Below, one piece after another: positions 13,140 through 26,925 of a stretch of 64,000 nucleotides of DNA. This stretch comes from Phlyctochytrium arcticum (taxonomy: Eukaryota; Chytridiomycota; Chytridiomycetes; Chytridiales; Chytridiaceae). The notes beneath the pieces are model-generated. The model was not told where the DNA came from, made no database searches, and saw nothing but the letters and a program-made list of their open reading frames with translations. A program made the position numbers and the translations under genes. Each line of letters opens with the position of its first letter. Positions within the stretch are counted from its first letter, which is position 1. Where the stretch lies: NCBI GenBank assembly GCA_025602905.1, contig JAHLKI010000007.1:558001-622000 (forward strand), given 5' to 3'.

Positions 13140-13212
13140 TGGCTTTGAGCCGCTTACATTGCAGAATGTGAAAATATGTGAATAGTAGAGACTTGTATAT
13201 AAGACTACAAAA

Positions 13213-14235
13213 TTAGTGATAAAACTTTCGGTTCTCCGAAGGACCGAAGAGAAGAACTCGTATATCAGGCAGCATCTGTTTTCCCCATTTAGTCAATGAA
13301 TGCGCAAACAACTGCAACAATTCGTTTACCTGTTCGGCAAGTAGGTCAAGACGAGTTTCCAACGTGTTGTTGACCCGGATACGCCCGTCATGCGCACTGA
13401 TGACAACACCACCAGCAGATTTCTCCGGTAGTGGATTTTCTCCGTCGATGGTGACTTGTGCGTTAATGCCGCCCTCCTTCGCGTAGATCGGTTTAGCGTG
13501 TTCAATAGCTTGCTTGACAGCCTCTACATCGACCTTCCGGCAGTTTACTGTTATTTTGGGCTCCATCAACATGTAGAATCCCTAGAAACTCATTAATATT
13601 GTATCCTTTCGGTCGGATTATGCTATGTTCACCTGTAGAAGCAATTCATTCAATAGCTTCTGATACTTTTCACGATCAGCGCTAATTTTTGGCAGGCGAT
13701 TCCGCGCTTCCGCTGTGAGTTCATTCAGCACTTGTTGGCGGGCTTGCAGCACTTTCAATCGGCACTTGTTGACATGGTTGGATTGGGCGCTGTGGGTTGA
13801 TCAAGAGGCGTTAGATCCTTTCTCAAGAAGAGAAATGTACGACCGCAAATGTGACTATACATTTTTCGCTGAATTTCAGCTTGCTTCATTTTCTTCTGGT
13901 AGAATGCTTCGATAGCAATAGTCTCCTGACGGACAATTTTGGCCTTTTCAATGTTGAACTCCTCATCGGCCTGTCCCACGCGTCAATTTTCAAGTTCCCA
14001 AAACCCAGCCCACTCCAGCTGATACCTTCACTTTAACCTCACGCGCTTTCTCCAAAGCCTCCTGCTTGATGAACGAGACCTAACATTGCAATCGCGCCTT
14101 AGTACATGATTATGTGGAATAATTCGATAGAGTTGGAGCAAGGTATGCATCCAGATTTCTATCAAAAAAAGATTGTGCACATACCATTTTGTTCATCTCT
14201 GCCGCCACCTCATTGTCATTGAGTCTGCCGGCCAT
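13213..14235 (-). CDS. VMA4: V-type proton ATPase subunit E
   Basis: Peripheral-stalk subunit of the V1 sector, which holds the catalytic head of the vacuolar proton pump. The ATG at 14235 gives MAGRLNDNEVAAEMNKM, followed after splicing by ADEEFNIEKAKIVRQE, the family's hallmark coiled coil. The C-terminal domain reads EKSAGGVVISAHDGRIRVNN, TLETRLDLLAEQ, and then MLPDIRVLLFG. Between these last two segments the genomic frame stays open for 18 extra codons at 13276-13329, but that 54-bp piece begins GTAAAC, ends ACAG, has a TTGACTAA branch-like site and has no counterpart in the family; it is almost certainly an intron of length divisible by three. A naive ORF would include it wrongly. Mature length fits the family (about 230 residues). 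Confidence 0.92.
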
Positions 14236-14464
14236 ATCTGCGCTTAGAAAATCTGTTGTGTAGGGTAAAAAGGTTGAAGATTTCGCCTGCTGGATGACCT
14301 TGAGCGCATTCAAGCGCTTTGTGTGTCGTGACGCTCCTCCGTCGCGCTTCCCGCCACATTGCAATCGCCCTCGAATGCTGTACATTCCAGTGCGGCCCCA
14401 GGAGCGACGACCAAAACAGCAGCAACCAAAATCAGAGGCCGAGAAATTCAGCAGGAGATCGACA

Positions 14465-16617
<2,153 letters not shown>

Positions 16618-16815
16618 TGATATAAATACAGTATGAGTATGGGAACGAGGAAATGCATTTTCAGAGTTAAATTTTTGATTTTAAAAGCAAAATTGTCGAA
16701 CAACATAAGCACATCGTTCTTCACCATGTTTTTTGTGCGCGCTTCCTTCTATACCCTTTAGAACTTTTCCGCCCTGTATGAATTCAGAAATGCTATATTG
16801 ACTATGACTTTAATT

Positions 16816-17667
16816 CTATTTCTTTTTTAGTGACTGACGACTGTCCAATTCGCGCACTGCGGCTCTATACTCAAAGTCTAGAATATTTGGAATGTCCCTA
16901 GTGTCCTTCAAGAGCAACCAACGCGCGACCGGGTGGTTCAGATTCAAAGCGGGAAGGAAGATTGCATCGGTCAATGCAAACCAGATTCCCGCAAACACGC
17001 TACCGACGATAATTCCCACAATAACTTGGCGCGGGCTGTGATACGTAAGATGAACTCTGCGGTTCCAACATTAGTGACTTGTTTCGAGTCAACATTCTCG
17101 ATCCCAACATACCGAGAGTACGCAACGAGCAGGGCAAGAGATAGAACACTTAGGCTAATCAGGGGTTTCCATGCAAGATTGCGAAAGGTCAGCCTGAACA
17201 TGGGGGTGGATTAGATGGGTTATCATGATCAGAAGATGCTATTCCATACTGACCTTCGTATTGAGTATATTGTCAAATAAACGGCAAAGAATGATACAAA
17301 TTGAGCATGGCTCGAGGGCATGCCATATCCCTTGCCCAAATATTCTTAATTTTGTTCAATCAGTTGGCTTGTTCTCGACGCTTTTTGGGGTTCAGCAAAA
17401 CTAACCGGTGGGACGGGCTTCCCTGATGATCTTCTTGGCTGAAAAGTTGACGGCTTCATTGGAGAGTTGTCCTATCAATAGGAAAATGGTTGCCACGTCT
17501 CTTCGAAAGGCAATCAGCGTGCAATATGAGATGATGATGGCGATTGGGGACAATGAGGCATATGCCATGATTGCACCGTAGGGATCGTTCTCGTCGAACT
17601 GGACATGGGTCAGGGAGACGGAGGCTAGCGGCTTGAGGCCTGGCGGGTTGTCGAGGATACCAGACAT
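16816..17667 (-). CDS. DOLPP1: Dolichyl-diphosphate phosphatase (DOLPP1/CAX4)
   Basis: ER-membrane PAP2-family enzyme that removes a phosphate from dolichyl diphosphate released by N-glycosylation so the carrier can be reused. The ATG at 17667 starts MSGILDNPPGLKPLASVSLTH. The three PAP2 signature blocks are all present across exons: KKIIREARPTG, MPSSHAQFVSFF and the SR...YHSPRQVIVG block near 17030-17150. About four hydrophobic segments. The C-terminus (LLLKDTRDIPNILDFEY) matches the family's conserved tail. Three or four short introns. It sits back to back with LAS1 (190 bp between ATGs). Confidence 0.92.
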
Positions 17668-17857
17668 TGCGGCGGAGATCAGGTTTAGGCAGGAGTTATT
17701 CGTAGTAGGAGTTTGGCCAAATTCCAGCGGTCAGACCCTGGGCAGTGACGTCGAGACGCGACAACATTTTTGACATGTCAAAATTTAGCGTGGCGCAGGC
17801 TCTGGTCGGGATTTGAATTTTGGCAATTTTGGGTGCTAATTCAAAGTGTACCTAGAG

Positions 17858-19832
17858 ATGGCACCACGAAGACTGCCACGATACATACCATGGGCCAAGC
17901 AAGAAGAGTGGGATGCGATCTATGCATGCCTGTATGCGGCAGACACACCCGAATCCATTAACATGCGGTATAAAGGTGTCAAAATGGTATTTCCAAATGT
18001 TACGAGTGATTCTGGTTCTTTGTTTTTACGCTTTAGATCAGGCAAAGGCATGGGCTAGTCGCGGCAAGCTACCCCTCTCGGTCGATACCACCGCAAAACT
18101 AGTGGAAATCTGGCTGCGGGATGGCTGTGGGGGGAGATACGGGCCTCCTACCTTGTCAGAGCACGAAATGCGCCTGCTCTATTGCATGGTGTTTATTCGG
18201 TAACTCTTCATTAACTGTAATGATCGAAATGGACTCTGAACACGATGTCGACTGTAGATTTGTCAATGGGGTGGTGGACGCCAATCAAAAGGGGATGTAT
18301 GCTACTAGTATGACTGACATTGCGGACAAGGTAGACCTTCCAAGATGGTTGGTAGACCTTCGTCATAGTGCAGCCCATGGTGGAAACCTACCGGAGCTGT
18401 CTCTACTTCGGGCAGCATGTGTGCAGGTTGGTGTTGCTGCTGTTGCTGCTGTTGCTTTATCTGGGCCTTTCACTAATCGGCATACGCAACAGAGCCTGGA
18501 CTGGTTGCAGTCAAATTACTGGGACATTCAAAAGACCTACCTGGCGGATACCACAACTGAATTGCGGAAGTTGATTCAAGAGTACAAGCAAGCTCACGCA
18601 CGCAAAGCTATTAGTGAGACTCCTTGCTTTGTCTTTGTTAGCGACATTCTGATGAACTAGCGTACTGTCACAAGATGATGCCAGGACACCAGCCAATGAA
18701 ACTGCCAACATTATCAATGAAATCGTTACGTTGACCACCAGCGACAACTATGTAGAGCTTCTTATACCCATTTTACTGGAAGAAGGCGCATTGGTGCCCA
18801 TGGAGTATCGGTAGGACGCGAGGCTTGTGTAGGTTTGTACTACTTCTTGTTGAGACATTCACTACAGGGACCGCGTCATCGCACCAAACTTTGCAGTCCC
18901 CCAATCTCAGGACGACATGTGGAAGCCAGTACTGTTCGCCTTCGAGCGCGCTTGGCCCGGCTTTCTTGAGGAGTTGGTAATCAGTATTATACAAGACCTC
19001 CCACTCGTAGGACCATTGGAGGATGATTCACCACAAAGAACGCTAGGTTGGTTGACATGATTGATATAGGTGACAAAAAGAAACCCTCATTGAATTGTCT
19101 CTTGTAGCTGCTTGGGTCCGACATCTTGTTGTACAGCATTTCCTGCGGGCGTCATCAGGCTGGGACAATATTTTGGAAGTTTGTTTACGCAAAAGGAATC
19201 TTTTGTAGGTTTACCCCAGACTCTGGCCCCTTCTTTCATTGCTCTAAAACGAATTGCCAGTACGCATGCCTTTGTGTCAGAGTTTGCTACGGCCCGATTG
19301 GAATTGCAAGATCGACTTCACCCTTTTCTCGAGTACCTGAATTCAAGTAGCACTACATCAGAAATTAAGGTGCGTGCAACAAACTTACACGAAAGAGAGA
19401 TCGCTGTGTAACCCTTTCGGGATATCAGGAAAACCACTTGGATGACGAGGAGTTCATCTCGCGCAGATTACTTGAGATGCGATCACGCATTGACTCTTTC
19501 GCGCGTCTGCCACAGGCTGAATCATCGACTATGCCAGCTGGCGATGAGAATGGTGCGGTGACAGCACACACCATGGGCGAGGAGGTGAAAGAAACATGTG
19601 CAGCATGGTCGTTATATCCGGAGGAGGAATGGAGACCATGTCCCATAGGCACGATGCCCGGGGGAGCATTACCAGATATGGACTTGCCAGAGCGGTATGA
19701 CGATCCAATCTGGGCCGAACAAAGTGGTACGCAAAACTTCATCAGCTACTTTCGATTAATACATTCACTTAACCGGCACATTCAGGCCTTTTACAAGTTC
19801 CAATGCAGGTGATTCAAGGTCCGATAACATAG
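17858..19832 (+). CDS. LAS1: LAS1 pre-rRNA (ITS2) endonuclease
   Basis: HEPN-family RNase that cuts ITS2 in pre-60S ribosome maturation, acting with the kinase GRC3. The ATG at 17858 gives MAPRRLPRYIPWAKQEEWD. Exons then encode LSVDTTAKLVEIWLRD, LRLLYCMVFIRFVNG-type joints (CMVFIR|FVNGVVDANQ), and the catalytic HEPN motif in LPRWLVDLRHSAAHGG (RHxxxH). SLDWLQSNYWDIQKTYL ends the HEPN domain. The C-terminal half is poorly conserved and acidic, ending with WRPCPIGTMPGG, which resembles the short GRC3-binding tail of yeast Las1. Final intron 19725-19786 or so leads to the stop at 19832. Confidence 0.9.
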
Positions 19833-19969
19833 TTAAATATTTGCTACTAAGCTAGATACATGCCTATGCAAAATGAATAAATTAACTGAGAGTACTCTAC
19901 GAACTACTTGTCGGCCTGCACGGCGAAGGCATACACTATAATTGTGCTTGGGTGACGTCGTGCACATAA

Positions 19970-21593
19970 CTATGCTGTCACGGGAGCAGGTTTGGCGAAA
20001 GTAATCGGTTTGTCGTCGTTGAAGAAAAGGTCAATTGTCTCTTGTGTCAAAGCCTTTCGGCGCTAATCAAAGGAACCACCACCAAGTCAATTCCCAATCA
20101 TATCCAAGTACATCATAACTCGACTTCTTACCTCCTGCGTCTCCTGGACAATAGCCTGTATAACTTCAATGCACCGTTTCTTCAATTCACCGGTGAGCAT
20201 TTCGCCACTTGAGTAAGCTTTTTGAATGCCTTCCAACTCCTCATCATCATTCAGGAAGAATCGGAGATATTGGAAGGCGACATCCACATCGCAGTTCCCA
20301 CCCAGGTTCCGATGTTCCTCAACTGTGTCCCGACCTCCACTGAAAGCGTACTTGTTGATTTTGTTCTTGATGACGTTGGCCGAATCGGTGAGATAGATGG
20401 CAGAGTTGGGATCAGATGCAGACATCTTGGTTCCTGGACCCTGCAGCGCTGGAAAGAACTTTGCATGGATAAGAGCTGGCTTTGGATATTTTAGACGGGT
20501 GGCGACGTCTCGTGTTAATCGAAAGTAAGGATCCTGGTCGATAGCGCTGTGAATAATGGTTAGCATCAGCTTTATCGTCTAATTTCATTCATGACAAACC
20601 AAGGAATGAGACACGGAATGTCTCCTTTCGCTCCAAACATTTTGGGAAACGTGTTCGAAAAGGAAGGGGCTGCCTGAATCGCTACAAAGTGTAACTTCCC
20701 TACATTGTCACTGTAACCGCTAGTCATTAGAGTCCCGACTCGCACGACAATAATACTGGTGCGTACCTGTCCTGGAACCCAAATGTCGCACGCGATGTAG
20801 TGGTAGTAATGCATTTTGCGATTCTCACGACATTTTGGTAGAATGCGGGACTGTAAGAGAGAAGTGAGTTTATCAAAGCACTTCAAGCATCAATGAAGAC
20901 CATACTTCATGTAGTTCAGATTTGAGAAGATTAACGTCTTTTCAGGGTCAAAGCCGAAAGCCATAATATCGCGAGCATTTTCTCGGGTAAATTTGAAAGA
21001 GTCTGCCATCTTAAGCTCCTGCTTGAAAAGGAACTTTTCGTCATCTGTAAGCTGAATCACAAGTGGGCATTTGAAAACGTCTTGCAGCCACCTGAATGGG
21101 CGTAAATAAAGCACAATGTGTCCTCAAATGAGATTCACGTACTTGCAGAAGATGAATGGAACCATGTGCCCAACATGCATGCTACCACTGCTAGGTCCTC
21201 GGCCAGTGTACAGATAGAATGGCTTCCCTTTCTCAAACCGGTCGAGTAGTTGGGTTAGATCCCTAATCGATGGGACTGAGTAAACAGGTTTCTTGCGCTT
21301 CCAGAGCAGACAAACCTATGGGAGAAGAAAAGCCCTCTGCGCAAGAAAGGATGCGGCTTATGTCCAGTCAACCTTTCCATCCGGCTCAGCAGCGCTTCAT
21401 CAATTGGTCGAGTGCCAAACTGATCAATCAGCTTGGTATAGTCGATAGCCACCAGTTTTCCATCTACTTTTGCACCGGTTACTGCCCAGGGTGTAACGAC
21501 CTGATCTCCCTGTTCTTCGGGCTGTACTTTTGTCTCAGTCTCTGTGGCATTGCCAGCAACGACTGTTTCTGTGGGAAAATCAGTAGTGGCCAT
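19970..21593 (-). CDS. WARS1: Cytoplasmic tryptophanyl-tRNA synthetase
   Basis: Class I synthetase charging tRNA-Trp. ATG at 21593; the N-terminus is an acidic leader followed by [19 protein letters not shown], typical of the eukaryotic enzyme. The HIGH-equivalent is [15 protein letters not shown] near 21160; [19 protein letters not shown] and NTFPKMFG follow; the KMSKS loop appears as [20 protein letters not shown] near 20400. The final exon gives [17 protein letters not shown] and the stop at 19970. About seven exons. No defects seen. The ATG is 261 bp from the divergent PIG-S start. Confidence 0.95.
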
Positions 21594-21853
21594 AATCAGC
21601 GAGCTTGGTGGATTCGGTGACTTGTGTAGTAGACGGGATTGCGGTGTCGATCGCAGCAGAAGGACGCTATAGAGTTCTATGTGCCTGACTGGACCAGGTC
21701 GTACTTCTTAATGCATTTCCAAAGTTCTTTTGAGCTCCGACGAGAGCTGCCGCATCGCAGTGGCACAGTCGATGACAGTCGAGCGATGGTTGAAACCAAC
21801 ACTGAATCATCACAATCATTTGGCATCTCTCATACGGGATCGAAGATCACACT

Positions 21854-24207
21854 ATGGACACTGGACCAAATGGTGAAGTGGGTGAGCAAAGACACTCACA
21901 AGCACAACATGCATGGATCCGCTAAACTCTGACAGTCCGAAGTCGACGACGAGTACTATGTAGTATCTTATTATTCGCCGTGGTTGGGGTTCCCATTTGG
22001 TGGAAGACAACAGAGGTTCACCGTGCGCCTCTTGACACTGTAGGCATTCGCAAATGGGCCAAACAGGAAGTACGTCGGTCTTTCGCGGGCCATACATAGG
22101 GCACTGTATTAAATACTCTGTAGCTTTTTCCAAATGATCTGAAACTCGTCATGAACATGTATTTTCACGAACCGGGCAACAATGGTTCGGAGACTAGTTC
22201 GACGTACCAGGACCTTGCCAGTGAGGTTGAGAATGAGTTGAATATCCGATACGGAAATGGGCTGTATGGCAAATCTGTCGATCCGCAACCGCGTCAACTT
22301 GAGAACTCCACAATATGGACTGACGTCCATCTTCGTTTCAAATTATATGCCCACACAATGACATGTGGGATTTGGTGTCCTATATACCTTCACCCACCGG
22401 TCACTGATCATTCGTAGCCCCGACAGAAAACATATCAACCGCGTCATCAGAGAACGGGCAGTACAACGTGAATGTCTTTTGCGCGGAAAGGAACGACAAC
22501 AGTATTCACATCAAATCTGATCGATCAATCACGGTGAAAACCACGCATTCATGCCATGCAAAAGGTGAGTTTGTATATTTCAACTTTTGACCTGTTTTAA
22601 GACTTTATATCGAGAAACGAAAAGGATGCTGTCTTCAATAGTGGGTGGGCTCTTCCAAGAGGAGCAACGCGGATATTCGGCACTATCCGAAACAAAGCAG
22701 TCTGATTTGGTAAAAGACTTGCAATTATTTCTCTGTGTCCAAGGAATTTACATCCATGGTACTTGGCTAGACCAACTGGGAAAACATGCGCACATTCAAG
22801 TATGCTCCGGAATACCACGTCACATTCAGCCTGCTGAATGCAGAACCTTCTGAAACTATGGTATCGTGGGATATAGAAAGAGCAATCAATAGTTAGTTTT
22901 GCGACCGTCAACGGCTGGTGGCGAGACTCTGAATCTCCATTAGCATATATTCGACCGCTTTTCTCGAAATTATCCGTCATATCGGATTTTGAAGTTCAAT
23001 CCCAGGTATGTGTGATACAAGACCAAATATGCGAATTGCTCTCAAATTTGTTTTAGGTGCAAAATTATGCTGATCTTCCCATGACACCTGAGCCAATCAA
23101 CAACAACGGGCACGTTGAGCATTTGATGCGACCGACCATGTTATCGCACTTCATAAATAGCGCCGAATGGAACCTTGGTTGGTAGCTCGCTTCGATTTGC
23201 ACTGTTCGATAAACTCATCTGTTTGTAGCATCGGCGGTCTCCTCAGCTCCTCCACTGAATTTTATTGTCTACATTCCAAAAAAGGCCTTCAGTCCATTGT
23301 TCGTGGCCAAGTCCAACGGTTGGGAGGCTGGACTTCAATTCTCTTGCGCCTGTGCACTAACCTTTGGTTTGTAGGGGACCATATTGCCACCAATTCTTTT
23401 CTGATGCCTCGATGGGGTGGAGTACTCGTACAGAATCAGCCTGAGAGCAGCTCTCATCATTTTACGCAAGAGATGCTTCAGCCGATCATGGAAGTGTTTG
23501 TGGCGCAAATCCGTGATTTAATGGGTATTAAAAGGGTGCGACTCCCTTTACCAGATCTGGATGTACGTACGATGTATAGGTTGAATCCGCTTTTTTTCCC
23601 TTCATTTTGATACATCCTGTAGCCAGCTACAAGGATATCTGTAGAATACGACTCTGCCCCTGATGTTGGCTTGACAGACTGGGAGCTCGATACCCTTGTG
23701 AGGACCAGAACAATTCAGAATCTGGTAGATGCTATTGTCACCCTGCAATCACTTGCCAATCTTGTGGAGAAATTGGAAAATATGGTGGTCATGGACAAGA
23801 TCCAAAAGCTGGTACGCTAAATACACCACACAAATTTTGGGGAATAGATCATGCTAAGACCTTTCAACAGGTGTCAAATTCCCTTAAATCCTTGGACCAG
23901 GTACTTACCTTTTTTTGTGGAAGGTTAAGTATTTCTTTCTCACCTCATGGATCAGGCAAGCCAAGCGTTGCATGATCGTAACTACACGAGTGCATCCATT
24001 CATGCTCGGGCGGCGATTGTATCATCAGAGGCAGCATTCTTTGATCCAACCATGGTTTCCATGCTGTATTTCCCAGATGAGCACAAGTATGCCGTCTACA
24101 TGCCCTTCTTCATTCCTGTCATCGTTCCTGTAACTCTGGCTCTTATAAAAGAGTTGAAGGGATGGAAAACACAACGTAGCCTGAGCTCCAAATCAAAGAC
24201 CGAATAA
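21854..24207 (+). CDS. PIGS: GPI transamidase subunit PIG-S (GPI17)
   Basis: ER-membrane subunit of the complex that attaches GPI anchors to proteins. A tiny first exon (MDTGPNGEV, ATG at 21854) splices by a GTGAGC intron to a positively charged stretch and the N-terminal membrane helix (RRRVLCSILLFAVVGVPIWW), followed by KTTEVHRAPLD, the family signature. The luminal domain is spread over many exons and includes FKYAPEYHVTFSLLNAEP near 22800, NFIVYIPKKAFSPLFV near 23260 and PRWGGVLVQNQ near 23410. The C-terminal part has SSEAAFFDPTMVSMLYFPD followed by a second membrane helix (FFIPVIVPVTLALIKEL) and a short basic tail, stop at 24207. Topology and motifs match the family. Confidence 0.92.
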
Positions 24208-25126
24208 AACTTTTCTCAATAGAACTCTAACAGTATTAGCAGTGATAGTAGAGCATGTAGGATACAAGCATCGTCTTCTGACGCGTGCGAAACGCGTCAC
24301 TACGCGTCAAGCAGCAGCGACGCGTTTGACTGACTCTGAACGGTTCTCGCAGGTTCCGGCAGGGCTGCCCCCAGGGTAGGAAGGAAGTTGGAAGTTGCTG
24401 CCCATTCTTGCATGCGACGCTGACTTTGGGCGTCCCGAAACCCGCAGAAAGGCTATTCAATTAGGCCTTGACGCCAAATGTCCTGCCTATTGATTAAAAG
24501 CGTCAAGAAGAAAAGGCAGAGTTGATCTTGCGTTTTGCGCAAGGGCTTTTCCTTTGGCTTGGCGTTTGGTTCGCCTTTTCGACATCACACCACCATAATG
24601 GGACAAGGACTCTTTATGCTGGATAATATCTGGAGGGAGGCTTGCTGAGACGGACTCTAAACACCCTGAAAAGGAGCGCTTGCTGATGGCTTTCGCTGCT
24701 GACAACGAGGTCAGGGAGTGGGAGTCTGGGAAATGTGCGCGCCGGCCTATGACCTAAACCTATGAGGCCCCTATTTCGTAGCATTTATAAAAGAAGATAT
24801 GTGCTGGTTTGCTGGATATCAAAACATAGTACGGTTGAGTCAATTGACCAGCATATACTCAGCGAAACAAGACCCTTGGCTTGAAGGTGTCCACATCAGT
24901 CCTTTTGTGTAACTCATTTTTAAACAAGATCCAGTTGTTATTCATGATCCGCTCTCCAAGCTTTCCAGAGGGCCCAAACTGGTTTTAAGCAGCTTTCCAG
25001 CACATCGACTCTTTCTTATCGGTTCAATCCGTCAAGCAAGTCTTGAAAGCTTTTTGTCTTGAAGCTCTTACCTAGGCCAGCAAAGCCATATTTTCTTGGA
25101 GAATACACATCTAGGTATCGCCCGGA
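24208..25126. other. gene-free stretch with short ACGCGTC-type repeats
   Basis: A 919-bp gap. Around 24280-24330 the motif ACGCGTC/GACGCGT occurs about five times (TGACGCGTGCGAAACGCGTC and nearby copies); MluI-box-like ACGCGT sites bind cell-cycle regulators in yeasts, but a role here is speculation. Several - frames of 60-75 codons exist but have no motif. Confidence 0.4.
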
Positions 25127-26606
25127 ATGTCTGTAGCTCTTTGGTCAGATTTAATCTCCAAGTTTGCCACAAACTTCCTTCATTTACCGCGGGATGACAA
25201 ACACACGTCGCGAACAGATCCGGCGGAACTCCCTTCCAGCTGCCCTTCATCACCCTATTTACGCGTTTCCTATCATGATCCGTCGTCGTCCCCGCAAGTT
25301 TCTCGGACCACTATATCACACACCCCACCCATCAGTTATTTTTCGAAATCACAACTTTCGCCGCCGGTCGCATCGGTTGCCAAGGTATATGCCAATGTCT
25401 GCGAGAGCGTGCCACCATCATACTCCGACTGGGAAAATTTTGAAATTTCATGGATGTCAGTAAATTGAACGAGCAGCATTCTCCGCTGATCTCATGATTA
25501 TCTTGCTTTAGCGACGGCTCCAACTATCATCGGCAACACTTGGTGGGTCATGGGAAATACAGTCATGTATACAGCGCCGTCCGTCAGTCGGACGGGAGAT
25601 TATTTGCCATCAAATACTTGAAAGCCGTACGTGCCCGAAAGTTCCGACGGGAAGTTTTAATACTGCAAAACTTGAGGCATGGACCGAATATTATCGAGGC
25701 CTATGGCTGCTTCTTCAGCCAGGAGGTAATCACAGCTTTGTGCATTTTGCTGATATGAGGTTAATCGACTCCGTAGACTGCTGCGCCAGCAATCGTGTTC
25801 AAGTATATCAGGAATGATGATTGGAAGGAGCTATATCCAACATTGACCCAAAATGACGTGCGGCACTATATGTTTCAGCTCCTTCGCTCTCTGGACTTTT
25901 GCCACTCGCGGGGAATCATGCACCGGGACGTAAAACCGCAAAACATCTTGATTGATCATCAGACGCGTGAATTGCGACTCATTGATTGGGGACTCGCCGA
26001 GTTTTACGTCCCAGGACAAGATTATAGCCTTAGAGTCGCATCTCGTTACTACAAGGCCCCGGAAATTCTCCTCGGTTATCGTCATTATGACTACTCATTT
26101 GATATGTGGAGTGTCGGATGCGTGTTTGCCGCCATGGTAAGATTTTGCAACTCATCAATGGTTATGATTTTTCTAAATCGCTAAGCACAGATTCTACGAG
26201 TTGAAGTCATGTTCAAAGGGCAATCCGATCTTGATCAACTGCGCACCATCATGGACGTTCTTGGAGGATGTGATCTACACGCGTATGTACGTAAATACGG
26301 TATGCAACTCAGCGATGAAGTTGCTTGTGTGGTCGATGGCTCGCGCCACAAGCGTATCCCGTTTCAAGAATACGCCAGTGATCAAGAAAATGATTTGGCA
26401 ATTGAACCCACTCTGGACCTCATGGACCATTTGCTGCGTTATGATCATCAAGATCGGTTTACGGCTCGGGAAGCACTTCGACATCGTTATTTCCGTAAGT
26501 TGCAGACCCTTTGTGTGATTTTTTCGAGTCTAACGATACGCCTTTTCGCCGTCAAGGTCCGCAGCAGGTCAATTCCAGTCCGAAATCCATGCTAGGGTAT
26601 GAATGA
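25127..26606 (+). CDS. Divergent casein kinase 2 catalytic subunit (CK2 alpha-like)
   Basis: Ser/Thr kinase of the CK2 family. From the ATG at 25127 the frame gives a Ser/Pro-rich leader, then the CK2 N-terminal signature [20 protein letters not shown]. An intron with donor GTCAGT (about 25454-25512) leads to the glycine loop [14 protein letters not shown], the ATP-binding Lys in [22 protein letters not shown], the CK2-specific DWG ([19 protein letters not shown]), [15 protein letters not shown] and [16 protein letters not shown]. Stop at 26606 after the last intron. Catalytic residues are intact, but the basic cluster (KKKKIKR in most CK2s) is reduced to RARKFRRE and the sequence is clearly diverged, so this may be a second, specialised paralogue. 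The true start could lie downstream in the leader. Confidence 0.82.
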
Positions 26607-26925
26607 GATACGAAAGTGCCTCGGTACATACAACTGTACATCTCGACAAGTTGTACATACGGGCCCGCGGGCTGAATATATTCACTTGTATGATCAGATA
26701 GTGTACTGTAGCCATTCGTAAAATCAGGGATACATATGGTCTAAGAGACAGAGCCGCGCAGCACATACACCAGATAGTCATAGAAAGCAACGAATTTAGC
26801 GCGCGTGCAAAGGCTCTAAAATCAATTGTCCTAATACAGGCCCCTAATAGAAGTCCAAGTCTCGATTCGTTACACGCGTATGAGCGTGCCAAAGCACCGG
26901 CAGAGAAGGTCCAACGGGTTGCACG
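26607..26925. other. convergent intergenic region
   Basis: A 319-bp spacer between the CK2-like and coactosin-like genes, which converge here. AT-rich with no open frame I can support; presumably carries both 3' ends. Confidence 0.4.
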
